In this document: in pieces, positions 8,311 through 17,367 of the stretch | Position numbering within the stretch: position 1 is the stretch's first letter | How the letters are laid out: each line of letters opens with the position of its first letter | Notes under the pieces: model-generated | What the model saw: only the letters and a program-made list of their open reading frames with translations | Databases searched by the model: none | Told to the model about the DNA's origin: nothing | DNA from: Planctomycetota bacterium | GTDB lineage: Bacteria > Planctomycetota > UBA1135 > GCA-002686595 | Length of the DNA: 64,000 bases | Assembly: GCA_027083445.1 (NCBI GenBank) | Contig: JALWOP010000005.1 | Location: forward strand, 1-64,000 | Reading direction: 5' to 3' | Translations under genes and position numbers: made by a program

Positions 8311-9792
8311 ATGACTCCGCGTTTCTGGTCCCTGCGCGACGCCCTCCTCGGCATCGCGATCACCCTGCTCTCGTTGCTGGGTGTCGAGGGCGGGCTCTGG
8401 CTCATGCACGTCGAGAGCGCAAGACCTCCCGAACTCAGCCGTGGATTCGACCCCTCGCAGCAGTACCTGCGTCCGGACCCGGAACATCCCGGGAATTGGC
8501 GCACCCACCTGGGGGTAGCGGCCATCGACCAGCTCTCTCTGCCGCCCAAGGGGTCGGCCCGGCGCGTGCTCCTGATGGGGGGGTCGAACACGCGCGGCTT
8601 TCGCGAGCAGATCCTGGAACGGGCGCTCGAAGCGGGGAGCGACGGGGAGTGGGAGGTGCTCAACCTGGGGCGTCCCGGCTACGGCTCGGGTCGGGTCTCG
8701 ATCTTGCTCGACCAGGCTCTCAGTGCGCTCGACCCGGACATCGTGGTGATCTATAGCGGCCACAATGAGTTCGTCGAGCGCAGCTTTCGAGCCGACTATG
8801 AGAAGTGGGGTGGAGCGGGGATGCGCTGGATCGCGCGTATGGCCGAGAAGCTGCGCATCGCCCGCGTTCTGCGAGACGTGGCCCGGGGCCAGCGTCCCCG
8901 GCGTCACGACGATCCCCTGGCGTGGATCGCCGAGTACGGCAAGTTCTCTTCATTGCCCTACAGCGAAACGCAGGCGGAGTTCGAGCGCTACGGTGAGAAC
9001 CTGCGGCACATGATCCGCGCCTCATTGGGCTCGGGGGCCAGGGTCGTTCTTGCGACGGTGGTCTGGAACCGCTTCAGCGAGCCGCGCGTTTCGACCCTGG
9101 GGGAGTTGGACAGCGCGGCGCGGGTCACGGTTGAGAGCGATCTGCGCGCGGCACGTGCCCTCTACCCGGCCTACTTCACCCCTCTGCTACCGGCAGAGGC
9201 CTTCGATCGAGTCCGCATGGAAGACTGGGGTCGCACCCACGGTGATGCTCCCCGGGATCTCCCCGGGCTGCGACCGCTCACCGGGCCCCTCGCGGGGGTG
9301 GAGCCACGCTTTTTCGAGGGACACTGGGATCCGAAGATCCACGTCTTCTACGACGCTCTGGACAAGCTCCATGCGGGTGTCGCGCCCGAGCGTCGCTCCG
9401 ACCTGGAGCAGGCCGCGGCCAAGCTCGATGAGGTCCTAGCCCTCGTGCCGCACCACGCCCAGGCCCTCTTCGAACGGGCTCTCGTCGCTTGGGCCCTTGG
9501 AGAACGCGGCGAGCGGGTGCGGGGCTGGTTCGAGGAGGCGGCCCGCTACGATCACGCGCCCCGCAAGGGAACGCCCCTGTCGAACGAGCATGTCCTGGAG
9601 CTAGCTGCGGAGTTCCCCGAAGTGCTGCTCGTCGACCTCGACCGGCACTTCCAGAGCACGACGGAGGATGGATTGGTCGGCTGGGAGTTGATGGTCGACC
9701 ACTGTCACCTGGGACCCCTTGCGGGCGAGCACGCCCTGGAGACCTTCGCAGCGCGCATGCTCGCTGCCTGGCCTGAAGAGGAGACGCGATGA
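8311..9792 (+). CDS. Membrane-anchored SGNH/GDSL-like hydrolase with TPR-like region
   Basis: The protein has 493 residues from ATG 8311, just after the TerC promoter region. It begins with one membrane helix (ALLGIAITLLSLLGVEGGLWL), then an SGNH fold. The nucleophile is in GGSNTRG (Ser92), a third block reads SGHNEF (~149-154), and the terminal Asp/His block is DHCHLG near the C-terminus. Between them is a helical, TPR-like stretch (~370-420). SGNH hydrolases act as esterases, acyltransferases or deacetylases, often on extracytoplasmic polysaccharides. The substrate is not predictable here. The stop overlaps the start of a 46-residue membrane microprotein, so the two are probably made together. 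Confidence 0.8.
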   Translation: MTPRFWSLRDALLGIAITLLSLLGVEGGLWLMHVESARPPELSRGFDPSQQYLRPDPEHPGNWRTHLGVAAIDQLSLPPKGSARRVLLMGGSNTRGFREQILERALEAGSDGEWEVLNLGRPGYGSGRVSILLDQALSALDPDIVVIYSGHNEFVERSFRADYEKWGGAGMRWIARMAEKLRIARVLRDVARGQRPRRHDDPLAWIAEYGKFSSLPYSETQAEFERYGENLRHMIRASLGSGARVVLATVVWNRFSEPRVSTLGELDSAARVTVESDLRAARALYPAYFTPLLPAEAFDRVRMEDWGRTHGDAPRDLPGLRPLTGPLAGVEPRFFEGHWDPKIHVFYDALDKLHAGVAPERRSDLEQAAAKLDEVLALVPHHAQALFERALVAWALGERGERVRGWFEEAARYDHAPRKGTPLSNEHVLELAAEFPEVLLVDLDRHFQSTTEDGLVGWELMVDHCHLGPLAGEHALETFAARMLAAWPEEETR

Positions 9793-9929
9793 TCTCTCGC
9801 CTGCGGACCTACCTCTGGGCCCACCCCCTCGTCTGGCTCATTCCGCTCGCCTTCTGGTTGGCCTTGATCGCCTTCGTACTCTTCAAGCTGACGAGCGCGC
9901 CGACGACCGAGTTCATCTACGACGTCTGA
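9789..9929 (+). CDS. 46-residue single-helix membrane protein, DUF5989/SxtK-like
   Basis: This small open frame starts at an ATG overlapping the upstream TGA (ATGA). It encodes one hydrophobic helix flanked by an aromatic N-terminus (RTYLWAHPLVWLIPLAFW) and ends in TSAPTTEFIYDV. From memory of the family, DUF5989/SxtK proteins are about 50 residues with one helix and a terminal APFIY-type motif, which this resembles. They typically sit beside SGNH hydrolases or carbamoyltransferases in surface-glycan loci. Its 3' end overlaps the convergent pyrC gene by 13 bp. The coding call rests on translational coupling and composition. The family call is moderate. Confidence 0.6.
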   Translation: MISRLRTYLWAHPLVWLIPLAFWLALIAFVLFKLTSAPTTEFIYDV

Positions 9930-11263
9930 GAGGCCGCCTGCCCGCCGAAGCTGAGCGGCCGGCCGCTCGGGGGCGGCAGCAGCCGGTGATCGCGATAGAC
10001 GATGCGGCCCCGCAGGACCGTCGTGGAGGGCCAGCCCGCCAGCGCAGTCCCCACGAAGGGGCTGAAACCGGCGCGGCTCTCGAGCCACTCGAGGGGGAGC
10101 GGCTCGCGAACGGTCGGGTCCACGAGCACGACGTCCCCGTCGCATCCGACCTCCAGGGGGCCCTTGCCCTGGATGCCGTAAACCTTGATCGGTCCCTCCA
10201 GGCAGAGACGCAGGATCGATGCATGGTCGAGCCAACCCTCGGCGACGGCGGAGAGGAGCAGGGGCAGGATCGTCTGTGTCCCTGGGATCCCCGAGGGGGA
10301 CTGGGGGTAGGGACGCGACTTCTCCAGCCGGGTGTGTGGGGCGTGGTCGCTGCCGATGCAAGTGACCGGTCCCTCGCGCAGGGCGAGTCGCAGGGCCTCT
10401 TGGTGCTCGATGCCGCGCACCGGGGGGTTCATCTGCGCGAGGGTGCCGTGACGCTCGTAGCACTCGGGGGCGGCCAGGAAGAGATGGTTCGGCGTGACCT
10501 CGACCGTAACCAGATCGCCCAGGTCCCGTTCCCGAATCAGCTCCAGCTCGTCAGCGGTCGAGACGTGCAGGATGTGCACGGGGCGGCCGGTCTTTTCGAC
10601 CAGGTCGAGCAGTCTGCGGGTGGCGCGCAGGGCACACTCGACGTCACGTACATCGGGATGCTGAAGGACCGAGGCACCCTCGGGGAGAGCGGCATAGCGC
10701 TCTGACAGGCGGGGGTTGTCCTCGGAGTGCACGGTGACGCGCCGGCTGCCCGAGCGCAGGAGCCGCTCGAGGGTTGCGTCGTCCTCGATCAAGAGGTTCC
10801 CGGTGGAGGAGCCCATGAAGACCTTGATCCCAGCGCAGCCGGGCAGGTGCTCCCACTCCCCGAGTTGGTCCGCGTTCTCGGCGGTGCCACCCAAGAAGAA
10901 GGCGTGGTCGGCGGCGCAGCGGCCCGCGGCGCGCTCGAGCTTGTCGGCCAGGGCCTGCGGGTCGACCGTGGGTGGCCGCGTGTTGGGCATCTCGCAGAAC
11001 GCGGTGATGCCTCCGGCGACACAAGCCAGCGAACCGGAAGCGAGGTCCTCCTTGTGCTCGAGACCCGGCTCCCGGAAGTGAACCTGGGGATCGATGAGTC
11101 CCGGGAAGACGAGCATTCCGCTCGCGTCGAGCTGGGGGATATCCGTGGGAGCGTCAACCTGTCCAACCGCCGCGATTCGCCCGCCCCGGATGAGCACATC
11201 GCCGCGCTCGTCACCGCTGGGTCGTACCAGCGTTCCACCTCGCACCCAAAGATCCGCGTTCAT
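9917..11263 (-). CDS. pyrC: Dihydroorotase (class I, DHOase IIb type)
   Basis: This 448-residue amidohydrolase catalyses reversible cyclisation of N-carbamoyl-L-aspartate to dihydroorotate in pyrimidine synthesis. It shows the N-terminal strand and metal motif DPQVHFREPG, the lysine segment GIKVFMGSSTGNLL (candidate carbamylated Lys), His-containing strands HSED and ILHVSTADE, and the terminal GSDHAPHT. The usual HxH metal pair is QVH. This Gln variant is known in the DHOase IIb branch and need not mean loss of activity. The start overlaps the HIT gene stop by 4 bp (ATGA). An allantoinase or hydantoinase is less likely given the FREPG/DHAPH set. Confidence 0.9.
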   Translation of the reverse strand: MNADLWVRGGTLVRPSGDERGDVLIRGGRIAAVGQVDAPTDIPQLDASGMLVFPGLIDPQVHFREPGLEHKEDLASGSLACVAGGITAFCEMPNTRPPTVDPQALADKLERAAGRCAADHAFFLGGTAENADQLGEWEHLPGCAGIKVFMGSSTGNLLIEDDATLERLLRSGSRRVTVHSEDNPRLSERYAALPEGASVLQHPDVRDVECALRATRRLLDLVEKTGRPVHILHVSTADELELIRERDLGDLVTVEVTPNHLFLAAPECYERHGTLAQMNPPVRGIEHQEALRLALREGPVTCIGSDHAPHTRLEKSRPYPQSPSGIPGTQTILPLLLSAVAEGWLDHASILRLCLEGPIKVYGIQGKGPLEVGCDGDVVLVDPTVREPLPLEWLESRAGFSPFVGTALAGWPSTTVLRGRIVYRDHRLLPPPSGRPLSFGGQAASQTS

Positions 11264-11667
11264 GCCTCGAGAGCCTTGCGAATACGCGCGGCGAGCTCCT
11301 CACCATTGGGAAGTGAGCCGCTCTTCCAGACGATGCCCAGCCCCCGCTCCTCCTCGCGCGGGATGATATGGAAGTGCACGTGCAGAACCTCTTGATGTGC
11401 GGCGGCACCATTGTTCTGTAGCACGTTGTAGGCCTGGGCGCCGGTGACCTCGAGGATGGCGCGTGCTAGGCGTGGCAGGACGCGGCCGATGGCCGCGGCG
11501 GAAGCGTCGGAAAGCTCGTGCAAGTAGGCCTTGCGTTCCTTGGGAATGACCAGGGCATGGCCTGTCGAGAGGGGACCGATGTCGAGGAAGGCCAGGACCT
11601 GCTCGTCCTCGTAGAGCTTGTGACAGGGGATCTCCCCGTCGAGGATCTTGTCGAAGATGGTGCTCAT
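11260..11667 (-). CDS. HIT-family nucleotide hydrolase/transferase (Hint-like)
   Basis: The 135-residue protein begins STIFDKILDGEIPCHKLYED, typical of HinT/HIT proteins, and carries the catalytic histidine triad HVHFHIIP. Such proteins hydrolyse adenosine phosphoramidates or dinucleoside polyphosphates in the cytoplasm. It is the first gene of a two-gene unit with pyrC (4-bp overlap). The C-terminal tail is about 25 residues longer than minimal HinT. Confidence 0.92.
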   Translation of the reverse strand: MSTIFDKILDGEIPCHKLYEDEQVLAFLDIGPLSTGHALVIPKERKAYLHELSDASAAAIGRVLPRLARAILEVTGAQAYNVLQNNGAAAHQEVLHVHFHIIPREEERGLGIVWKSGSLPNGEELAARIRKALEA

Positions 11668-11688
11668 CGGGACGAGCCTACCCGACCA

Positions 11689-11723
11689 GGGCCTCGCCGG
11701 CTGCCCCCGGCAGGGGGAGGCCC
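11689..11723 (-). terminator. Candidate nested GC hairpin terminator
   Basis: Perfect arms GGGCCTC (11689-11695) and GAGGCCC (11717-11723) enclose a second stem CTGCC/GGCAG with a 3-base loop. It lies between the end of the gene at 11740 and the start of the HIT gene, where a terminator for the former would sit. There is no U-tract, so intrinsic termination is not proven. Confidence 0.45.
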
Positions 11724-11739
11724 GGCACCGATGGGCTCG

Positions 11740-12471
11740 CTACTGCTGCCGGGGGATGGAGGGACGCTGGGAGAAGCCACGAAATGACCCCGAAAACTGC
11801 TTCTTGTAGTCGGCGTACTGACTCGGGGTCAGGGATGCCTGCAGGGCCTGGTCGGCCTTGGCATTGATCTCCTGCATGCTGGCGCGTATCCCCTCGCGAT
11901 TCAGATCGCCGCCCAGGCCGCCTTCGCGCAGGCTGCGGAAGAGGGCCTCCCGTGCTTCGTCCCGCTCGCTGATCACCTTGCGCACCGCCTTCTTCTGGTT
12001 GGGATCGAGGCCCAGCTCCAGCGCGAGCTTGTCCAGGCGCTCATCGAGTCGTTGCTGCCGTTCGGCGCGTCGGGCCTCTTCCCGCTCGGCTTCCTCTCGG
12101 GCACGTTTGTCGTCGACGACCTGTTCGACGATGCGCGCCAGGCCGGGGGGGGCGGGTCGGTCGGGTCGGTTGAGGGCGGTGAGCAGATCCTGGATGGCCT
12201 GCTGATCCCAAGCCGCTTCGACCGGCGAAGAGACCACGGCACTCTCTCGGCGGCTCTCCGCCAGGGCCATCTGACTCTCGAGCAGGCGTAGACGCTCCTC
12301 GAGGCGGGCGCTTGCGGAGCGTAGTTCCTCGATCTCGCGCTGTGCGGACTCGGTCGGAGACGGAACCGGGCGGGGCCTCGGCTCTCCGCTGCGGCCAGAG
12401 GTCAGGAGCGAGGCGCCCAGGCCGGTCACCCCTCCGGAGAGGGCGGCGATCAACAGCAGGGAGGATTTCAT
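11740..12471 (-). CDS. Exported coiled-coil protein, Spy/LTxxQ-like C-terminus
   Basis: This 243-residue protein has an N-terminal hydrophobic segment (MKSSLLLIAALSGGVTGLGASLL) that could be a signal peptide or anchor. It is followed by a Glu/Arg heptad-rich coiled coil (~45-75 and ~120-155). The C-terminal part contains LGLDPNQKKAVRKVI and LTPSQYADYKK, resembling the paired LTxxQ helices of Spy/CpxP-like periplasmic proteins. Those act as chaperones or stress sensors, but the similarity here is motif-level only. It stands alone between the two-component genes and the HIT/pyrC unit. The function is unknown. Confidence 0.7.
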   Translation of the reverse strand: MKSSLLLIAALSGGVTGLGASLLTSGRSGEPRPRPVPSPTESAQREIEELRSASARLEERLRLLESQMALAESRRESAVVSSPVEAAWDQQAIQDLLTALNRPDRPAPPGLARIVEQVVDDKRAREEAEREEARRAERQQRLDERLDKLALELGLDPNQKKAVRKVISERDEAREALFRSLREGGLGGDLNREGIRASMQEINAKADQALQASLTPSQYADYKKQFSGSFRGFSQRPSIPRQQ

Positions 12472-12670
12472 GGTGGTCCGGGGAGTCAGGGGCTAGGCGG
12501 GGCGGAGGCCAACGCCGTGATGGATACCACCCCTACCCTAGGAACCCCAGTAGCACCAGCGGGGTTCGGTCAAGGGGAGGGAAAGGACGCTCTCCTGTTG
12601 GCAAGGGCTGAAGCGGGCCGGCATTTGGGCCTGTATGGGCTGGGTTAGCGGCACGCCTCTCAAGGGGAGC

Positions 12671-13468
12671 TCATCCCAGGGCCTGTCGAACGCGGGACAT
12701 GCGAGCGCGGGCGACCGGGATCCAGGTGCCATCCACGAGTAGCAGGCGCCCGATGCCCTTGCCCTGGCTCTCCAGCCGTCGCACGCGGTCGAGGCGCACG
12801 ATCGCCGAGCGGTGAACCCGAAGAAACTGCTCAGGATCCAGGGTCTCCTCCATGTGCGTCATCGAGCCGCGCATGAGCAGCTCGCCATCGTCGGTATGCA
12901 GGCGCACGTACTGGTCCGCGGACTCGATCCACGCGATCGTGTCCACCGCCACGACATCGATGCGTCCCTCGCGGTGGATGGTGATGCGCCCCTGGGACTC
13001 GACGTCGCCTCGCGGGGGCTCGATGTTTGCCAGAGCGCTCTCGCCCAGGCCGCGGACGCTCTGCAGGAGCTCCTCGAGGAGGGGGGCGGCACGTTTGCCG
13101 GCATCCTGCTTGGCACGGGCGAGAGCGCGTGCGAAGCGCTCATCGTCGAAGGGCTTGAGCAGGTAGTCGAGGGCGTGCACCTCGAAGGCGCGTACGGCAT
13201 AGCGATCGTACGCTGTCGTGAAGATGACCCGGGGGCGTTCGTCGGGATCGAGGGCTTCCAGGACCTGGAGCCCGTCCTTGCCTGGCATGTGGATGTCGAG
13301 AAAAACCAGGTCCGGGTGCAGTTGTCGGATGGCACTCAGAGCGGCATCACCGTTCGCGGCCTCACCCACGACCTGCACCTCGGCATCCCGGGCGAGGAGT
13401 GTCAGGAGCGTGGCACGGGCCAGTGGTTCGTCATCGACCACGAGCACGCGCAGTCTCTGGTCAGTCAT
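12671..13468 (-). CDS. LytTR-family response regulator
   Basis: The 265-residue protein starts at ATG 13468 (MTDQRLRVLVVDDEP). A receiver domain spans residues ~5-120 with acidic pocket Asp12/Asp13, phosphoacceptor Asp58 (FLDIHMP), Thr84/85 and Lys105. A LytTR DNA-binding domain spans ~160-260, with the typical WIESADQYVRLHT and FLRVHRSAIVRLDRV. It overlaps the 3' end of the sensor gene by 8 bp, so the pair is co-translated. LytTR regulators bind pairs of ~9-bp direct repeats. I could not point to a target site in this window. Confidence 0.94.
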   Translation of the reverse strand: MTDQRLRVLVVDDEPLARATLLTLLARDAEVQVVGEAANGDAALSAIRQLHPDLVFLDIHMPGKDGLQVLEALDPDERPRVIFTTAYDRYAVRAFEVHALDYLLKPFDDERFARALARAKQDAGKRAAPLLEELLQSVRGLGESALANIEPPRGDVESQGRITIHREGRIDVVAVDTIAWIESADQYVRLHTDDGELLMRGSMTHMEETLDPEQFLRVHRSAIVRLDRVRRLESQGKGIGRLLLVDGTWIPVARARMSRVRQALG

Positions 13469-14717
13469 GGTAGGGAATGCAGAGGATGATCCGGGCTCCC
13501 CCGCTCGGGTCGTTCTCGAGTCGGAGGGCGTCCTTGCCGAAGAGAGCTTGCAGTCGACTGCGGGTATTGGCCAGTCCGATTCCGCCCGAGGGATTCTCCC
13601 CCGGCAAGGCCTCCAACACCTGGAGCGGGAAACCGGGCCCGTCATCGAGGAGCTCGATACGGAGCCATTCGCCATCCCGGTGCACCCGCAATTCGAGTCG
13701 ACCTCCCTCGGGGCGGGGAGCGATGGCGTGCTTGATCGTGTTCTCGACGAGGGGCAGCAGGATCAGGGGCGGCAGGCGCGCCCCGAGACTGGACGGGTCG
13801 ACCTGGAACTCCACCCCGAGCCTCTCCCCGAGCCGAATGCGTTCGATCTCCAGGTAGGCTTCGACGAGGTCGAGTTCATCACCCAGGCGAACCTCTTCCG
13901 TCGTGGCGTGTTGGAATGAGGCACGCAGCAAAGAGGCCAGGGAGCTGAGGGCCTTTTGAGCCGCGTCGCTTCGACCGCTACGCACGAGACCGCCCACCGA
14001 ATGCAGGGCATTGAAGAGGAAGTGGGGCTGGAGCTGGGATTCGAGCTGTGCCAGGCGTGCGGTGGTGAGCTCACTTTCCAGGCGTGCGGCGCGCAGCTCC
14101 AACTCTACGCTACGGCGCTCCTGGTCGTGGTGGCTCATATAGCTGCGCACGGCCAGCCCCAGCCCGACGATCAGCCAATAGACGATGATGCCCGACTCAG
14201 CCCAGCGGTTGCGGCCGAAGCGGGCCCGAGCCGTTTCGATCGCTCGCCTCCGTTCGAGGCGGTCGCGCAGGGGAGCAGGCCCCGGATTCCACTCGGGCGG
14301 GTGCGCGCTCGCATCTGGAGTGCGCCGGGGGAATGGGCGCGCATCCTGCATGAGGGGTCGGTCAGAGAGGATCTGTGCGCCAAGCCAGCGATCGGCGGCG
14401 TGCAGGCCGAAGGCCAGGACAACCGACAGGCCCGCATGCACGAGAAGTACCAAGGCGACCCCGTGCAGGAGGCGCGACAAGAGGGCTGAGAGCATCAGCA
14501 GGGGCTCGAAGCACAGCCCCCACAGGCCCCACGTGATGAGTCCCCGCGCGAAGGCGACACCGAGGTTGAGGTCACGTCCCGTCGCGGCTATCGAATCGGC
14601 CAGAAGCAGGGTGCGGGTTCCTGCCAAGAGCACCACCCCGGCGAGGACGAGCACGGAGCGTCGCCAAGGAGTCCGAATCCAGCGTTCGAGGGCGTGGGGC
14701 TTGGAAGGCGGCGTCAA
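13461..14717 (-). CDS. LytS/YehU-type membrane sensor histidine kinase
   Basis: This 418-residue sensor has several N-terminal membrane helices (~20-110 and ~178-192), a Glu/Arg-rich helix, then the His_kinase signature LQPHFLFNALHS with phosphoacceptor His232. A HATPase_c domain follows, with the N-box LVENTIKHA and G-boxes DDGPGF and GGIGLANTRSRL. This organisation is that of the LytS/YehU/YpdA class that pairs with LytTR regulators. Its partner directly follows with an 8-bp overlap. The membrane part does not resemble a known ligand-binding domain, so the stimulus is unknown. Confidence 0.93.
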   Translation of the reverse strand: MTPPSKPHALERWIRTPWRRSVLVLAGVVLLAGTRTLLLADSIAATGRDLNLGVAFARGLITWGLWGLCFEPLLMLSALLSRLLHGVALVLLVHAGLSVVLAFGLHAADRWLGAQILSDRPLMQDARPFPRRTPDASAHPPEWNPGPAPLRDRLERRRAIETARARFGRNRWAESGIIVYWLIVGLGLAVRSYMSHHDQERRSVELELRAARLESELTTARLAQLESQLQPHFLFNALHSVGGLVRSGRSDAAQKALSSLASLLRASFQHATTEEVRLGDELDLVEAYLEIERIRLGERLGVEFQVDPSSLGARLPPLILLPLVENTIKHAIAPRPEGGRLELRVHRDGEWLRIELLDDGPGFPLQVLEALPGENPSGGIGLANTRSRLQALFGKDALRLENDPSGGARIILCIPYHD

Positions 14718-14845
14718 GGGTGGAGGGTGGCTGCGGTCTCGTGGCCGGCGGCTGCACTTCTATCCTCCCTCGTCGCGAGGATCGCGTCGAGTCACCTCCT
14801 GTGATGGCGCCGACGGTGGCTCTCCCGTTGCGTATGGGACCTCGA

Positions 14846-17170
14846 TCAGTCGCCCTGGCCCTCTTGACCTTTCTTGGCGCGCTGCATGGGGTTCTGCCCC
14901 TTGGGGGAGGGCCCCTGGAGTTGGATACGCCGCTTCTCGATGGGGCGCGGGTAGGTGTTGTTGGAAGGGTCCGTGTCCGCCGTTTCGAGGTGGGGATCGA
15001 AGGTGACGGAGGTCACGGGCGAGTCACAGACCAGGAGTCGCGTTGCCCGGGTGGGGTCGGAGCGCCAGAGCTCCGCCGGCAGGCGATACTCACGGCTCGT
15101 TCCATCTTCGAACCGGGCTTCCAGAATGACCGGAGTGACCAGGCCGCCCAGGTTCTTGAGCTCGACGACATAGAGCAGGAGCCCCGAATCGAGTAGGGAT
15201 CGCGCCTCTTCGGTCATCGCCTCACGGCGGGCACGGTAGGCCTCGCGTTCGGCTTCGGTGACTTCCAGGGGGTCGTACTCGTTGTAGAAATCGAGCAGCT
15301 GTGGATAGCGCTCGGTCCGCTTTGGAAGATCAGCATTGCGCTGCTGACTCAGCGTGCGCGGTTCGGCCGCACGTTCCTGTAAGAGGCGTTCCCTGCGAGC
15401 ATCGGGGTCCCCGCTGTCGAGGTCGTAGCGGGTCACACTCTCGATCGAGACATCCACGTGGTCGGTGGTGAAGAACCAGCCGTACCAGAACCAGTCGAGG
15501 TCGACTGCCGAAGCGTCCTCCAGGGTGCGGAAGAGGTCGGCGGGCTCGGGCCGCTTGAAGCGCCAGCGGTTGGCGTACTCCTTGAAGGCGAAGTCGAACA
15601 ATTCCCGTCCCATGACCGTCTCGCGTAGCACGTTCAAAGCGGTGCTCGGCTTGGCGTAGGCGTTGTTTCCGAACTGGTGGATCTCCTCCGATCCGGTCAT
15701 GATCGGACGTTGACGCTGGGATGTCATGTAGCCCGTGATCTTCTTGGGCTCTCCCCTGTGCGAGGGATACTCGTCCTCCCATTCCTGCTCCGACAGGTAC
15801 TGCAGGAAGGTGTTCAAACCCTCATCCATCCAGGTCCACTGGCGCTCGTCCGAGTTGACCACCATCGGGAACCAGTTGTGGCCTACCTCGTGAATGACGA
15901 CCGAGATCAGTCCGTACTTCGTGCGTGCGGAGTAGGTACCGTCCTTCTCCGGCCGGGGGCCGTTGAAGCAGATCATCGGGTACTCCATCCCTCCGACCGG
16001 ACCGTTGATCGACGAGGCGACGGGATAGGGGAAGGGGAAGGCGAACTTGCCGTACACGTCGATCGTGTGCATGACCGCTTGGGTGGAGTACCGGCTCCAC
16101 AGGGGCTCCGCTTCGGGCGGATAGTAGGACATGCACCAGACCGGGTCCCCCTCTGCCTGGGGGTGGAGGATCGCGTCCCAGATGAAGCGGCGGGAGCTGG
16201 CCCAGGAGAAATCGCGCACGTTCTCGGCCTGGAAGATCCAGGTGCGTGTCTCCTCTGCACGGGTGGAGAGCTTGGCCTGGGCTTCCTCTGGGGTGACAAT
16301 GAAGAGGGGCCGGTCCGCGTGGGCGGCATCCTCGAGGCGTGCGCGCTGCTCTTCGCTGAGGACCTCCTCGGGGTTCTGCAAGACGCCCGTCGCCGCGACG
16401 ATGTGGTCCGCGGGTACGGTGATCCGTGCCAGATAGTCCCCGAACTCCAGGGTGAACTCTCCGCGGCCCAAGAAGCGCTTGTTTTGCCAGCCGGTGTAGT
16501 CGGTATAGGCACAAAGGCGCGGGAACCAGTGAGCGATCTCGTAGATGTAGTTGCCGTCCTCCTCGAAGAGTTCCCAGCCCGTACGCCCGCCGAAGCGTCG
16601 CTGATCGTTGACCGTGTACTCCCAGTCCAGGGCAAAAGTGAACGATTCGCCCGCGGCGAGGGGCTCGGGAAGGTCGATCCGCAGCTCCGTGCCGTTCTCC
16701 TGGGTGTGCAGGGGCGCTCCAGCCGCGTCGCGCACATGCGTCACGGTCGCGGAGCCGTCGAATTCACTCCTGGCGAGGGTGTTCAACATGCGGCTCATGC
16801 TCTGGTGCTCGAGATCGGGAGCCAGGGCGCTGAGCACCGCATGGGACTGGGGAGCGAAGATGTTGGGGTCGATCTCCAGCCAGAGGTAGCGCAGGGTATC
16901 GGGGGAGTTGTTGTGGTAGGTCACCCGTTCGCTGGCCTGGATGTGCTGGGTCGCATCATCCAGGGTGACGTCGATCACGTAGTCGACCTTCTGCTGCCAG
17001 TAAGCGTGGCCTGGAGCGCCGGAGCCGGTGCGAGTCTCGCTGGGGGTGGGCAGCAGGGAGCCGAGCTGCGCGAAGCGATCCTCGCGTCGATTACCCGATT
17101 CGCCAGGAGTGGCGGCGAGGCCCAGGCCGAGGAGGAGTAGGAAGAGGAGAGAGAGGTGCAGGCGGCTCAT
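14846..17170 (-). CDS. Secreted M1-family zinc metallopeptidase
   Basis: The protein has 774 residues with a signal peptide (MSRLHLSLLFLLLLGLGLAA). An N-terminal beta-rich domain precedes the catalytic domain, which has the substrate motif GGMEYPM (~393-399), the zinc motif HEVGH (His427, Glu428, His431) and the third ligand Glu450 in WMDEGLNTF. M1 enzymes remove N-terminal amino acids. The variant GGMEYP instead of GAMEN, and the exported location, match the large M1-like group in environmental bacteria, whose substrates are mostly uncharacterised. The C-terminus is charged and low complexity. It has its own transcription unit, with a 197-bp gap upstream. Confidence 0.92.
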   Translation of the reverse strand: MSRLHLSLLFLLLLGLGLAATPGESGNRREDRFAQLGSLLPTPSETRTGSGAPGHAYWQQKVDYVIDVTLDDATQHIQASERVTYHNNSPDTLRYLWLEIDPNIFAPQSHAVLSALAPDLEHQSMSRMLNTLARSEFDGSATVTHVRDAAGAPLHTQENGTELRIDLPEPLAAGESFTFALDWEYTVNDQRRFGGRTGWELFEEDGNYIYEIAHWFPRLCAYTDYTGWQNKRFLGRGEFTLEFGDYLARITVPADHIVAATGVLQNPEEVLSEEQRARLEDAAHADRPLFIVTPEEAQAKLSTRAEETRTWIFQAENVRDFSWASSRRFIWDAILHPQAEGDPVWCMSYYPPEAEPLWSRYSTQAVMHTIDVYGKFAFPFPYPVASSINGPVGGMEYPMICFNGPRPEKDGTYSARTKYGLISVVIHEVGHNWFPMVVNSDERQWTWMDEGLNTFLQYLSEQEWEDEYPSHRGEPKKITGYMTSQRQRPIMTGSEEIHQFGNNAYAKPSTALNVLRETVMGRELFDFAFKEYANRWRFKRPEPADLFRTLEDASAVDLDWFWYGWFFTTDHVDVSIESVTRYDLDSGDPDARRERLLQERAAEPRTLSQQRNADLPKRTERYPQLLDFYNEYDPLEVTEAEREAYRARREAMTEEARSLLDSGLLLYVVELKNLGGLVTPVILEARFEDGTSREYRLPAELWRSDPTRATRLLVCDSPVTSVTFDPHLETADTDPSNNTYPRPIEKRRIQLQGPSPKGQNPMQRAKKGQEGQGD

Positions 17171-17367
17171 GATCGTGGGGACCTGGTGGATCTCCGCAGC
17201 CTAGCACGCTGTCCGTTGATTCTGGGTACGAGCTGGGTTCACCCCTAGCAGTCCTGCGTGTCCCAAGACGACCCACATCGAGCGAAACGCGATGGGAAGG
17301 GTCCCTCCTCCCTGGTGGCTGTGCCGCCGCGTGATGGGAGGGATGAAGGGCGCAGGTAAGGCGACGT

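Noticed and set aside
9917-11263. QVH instead of HxH as inactivation of dihydroorotase
   Set aside because: This variant is normal for the DHOase IIb branch, and other catalytic motifs are intact.
12538-12732. 64-codon minus-strand frame between the exported coiled-coil gene and the LytTR gene
   Set aside because: No ribosome site or hydrophobic or helical pattern; overlaps the LytTR 3' end.
15677-17140. 487-codon plus-strand frame opposite the M1 peptidase
   Set aside because: Shadow of a gene with HExxH and other diagnostic motifs on the minus strand.
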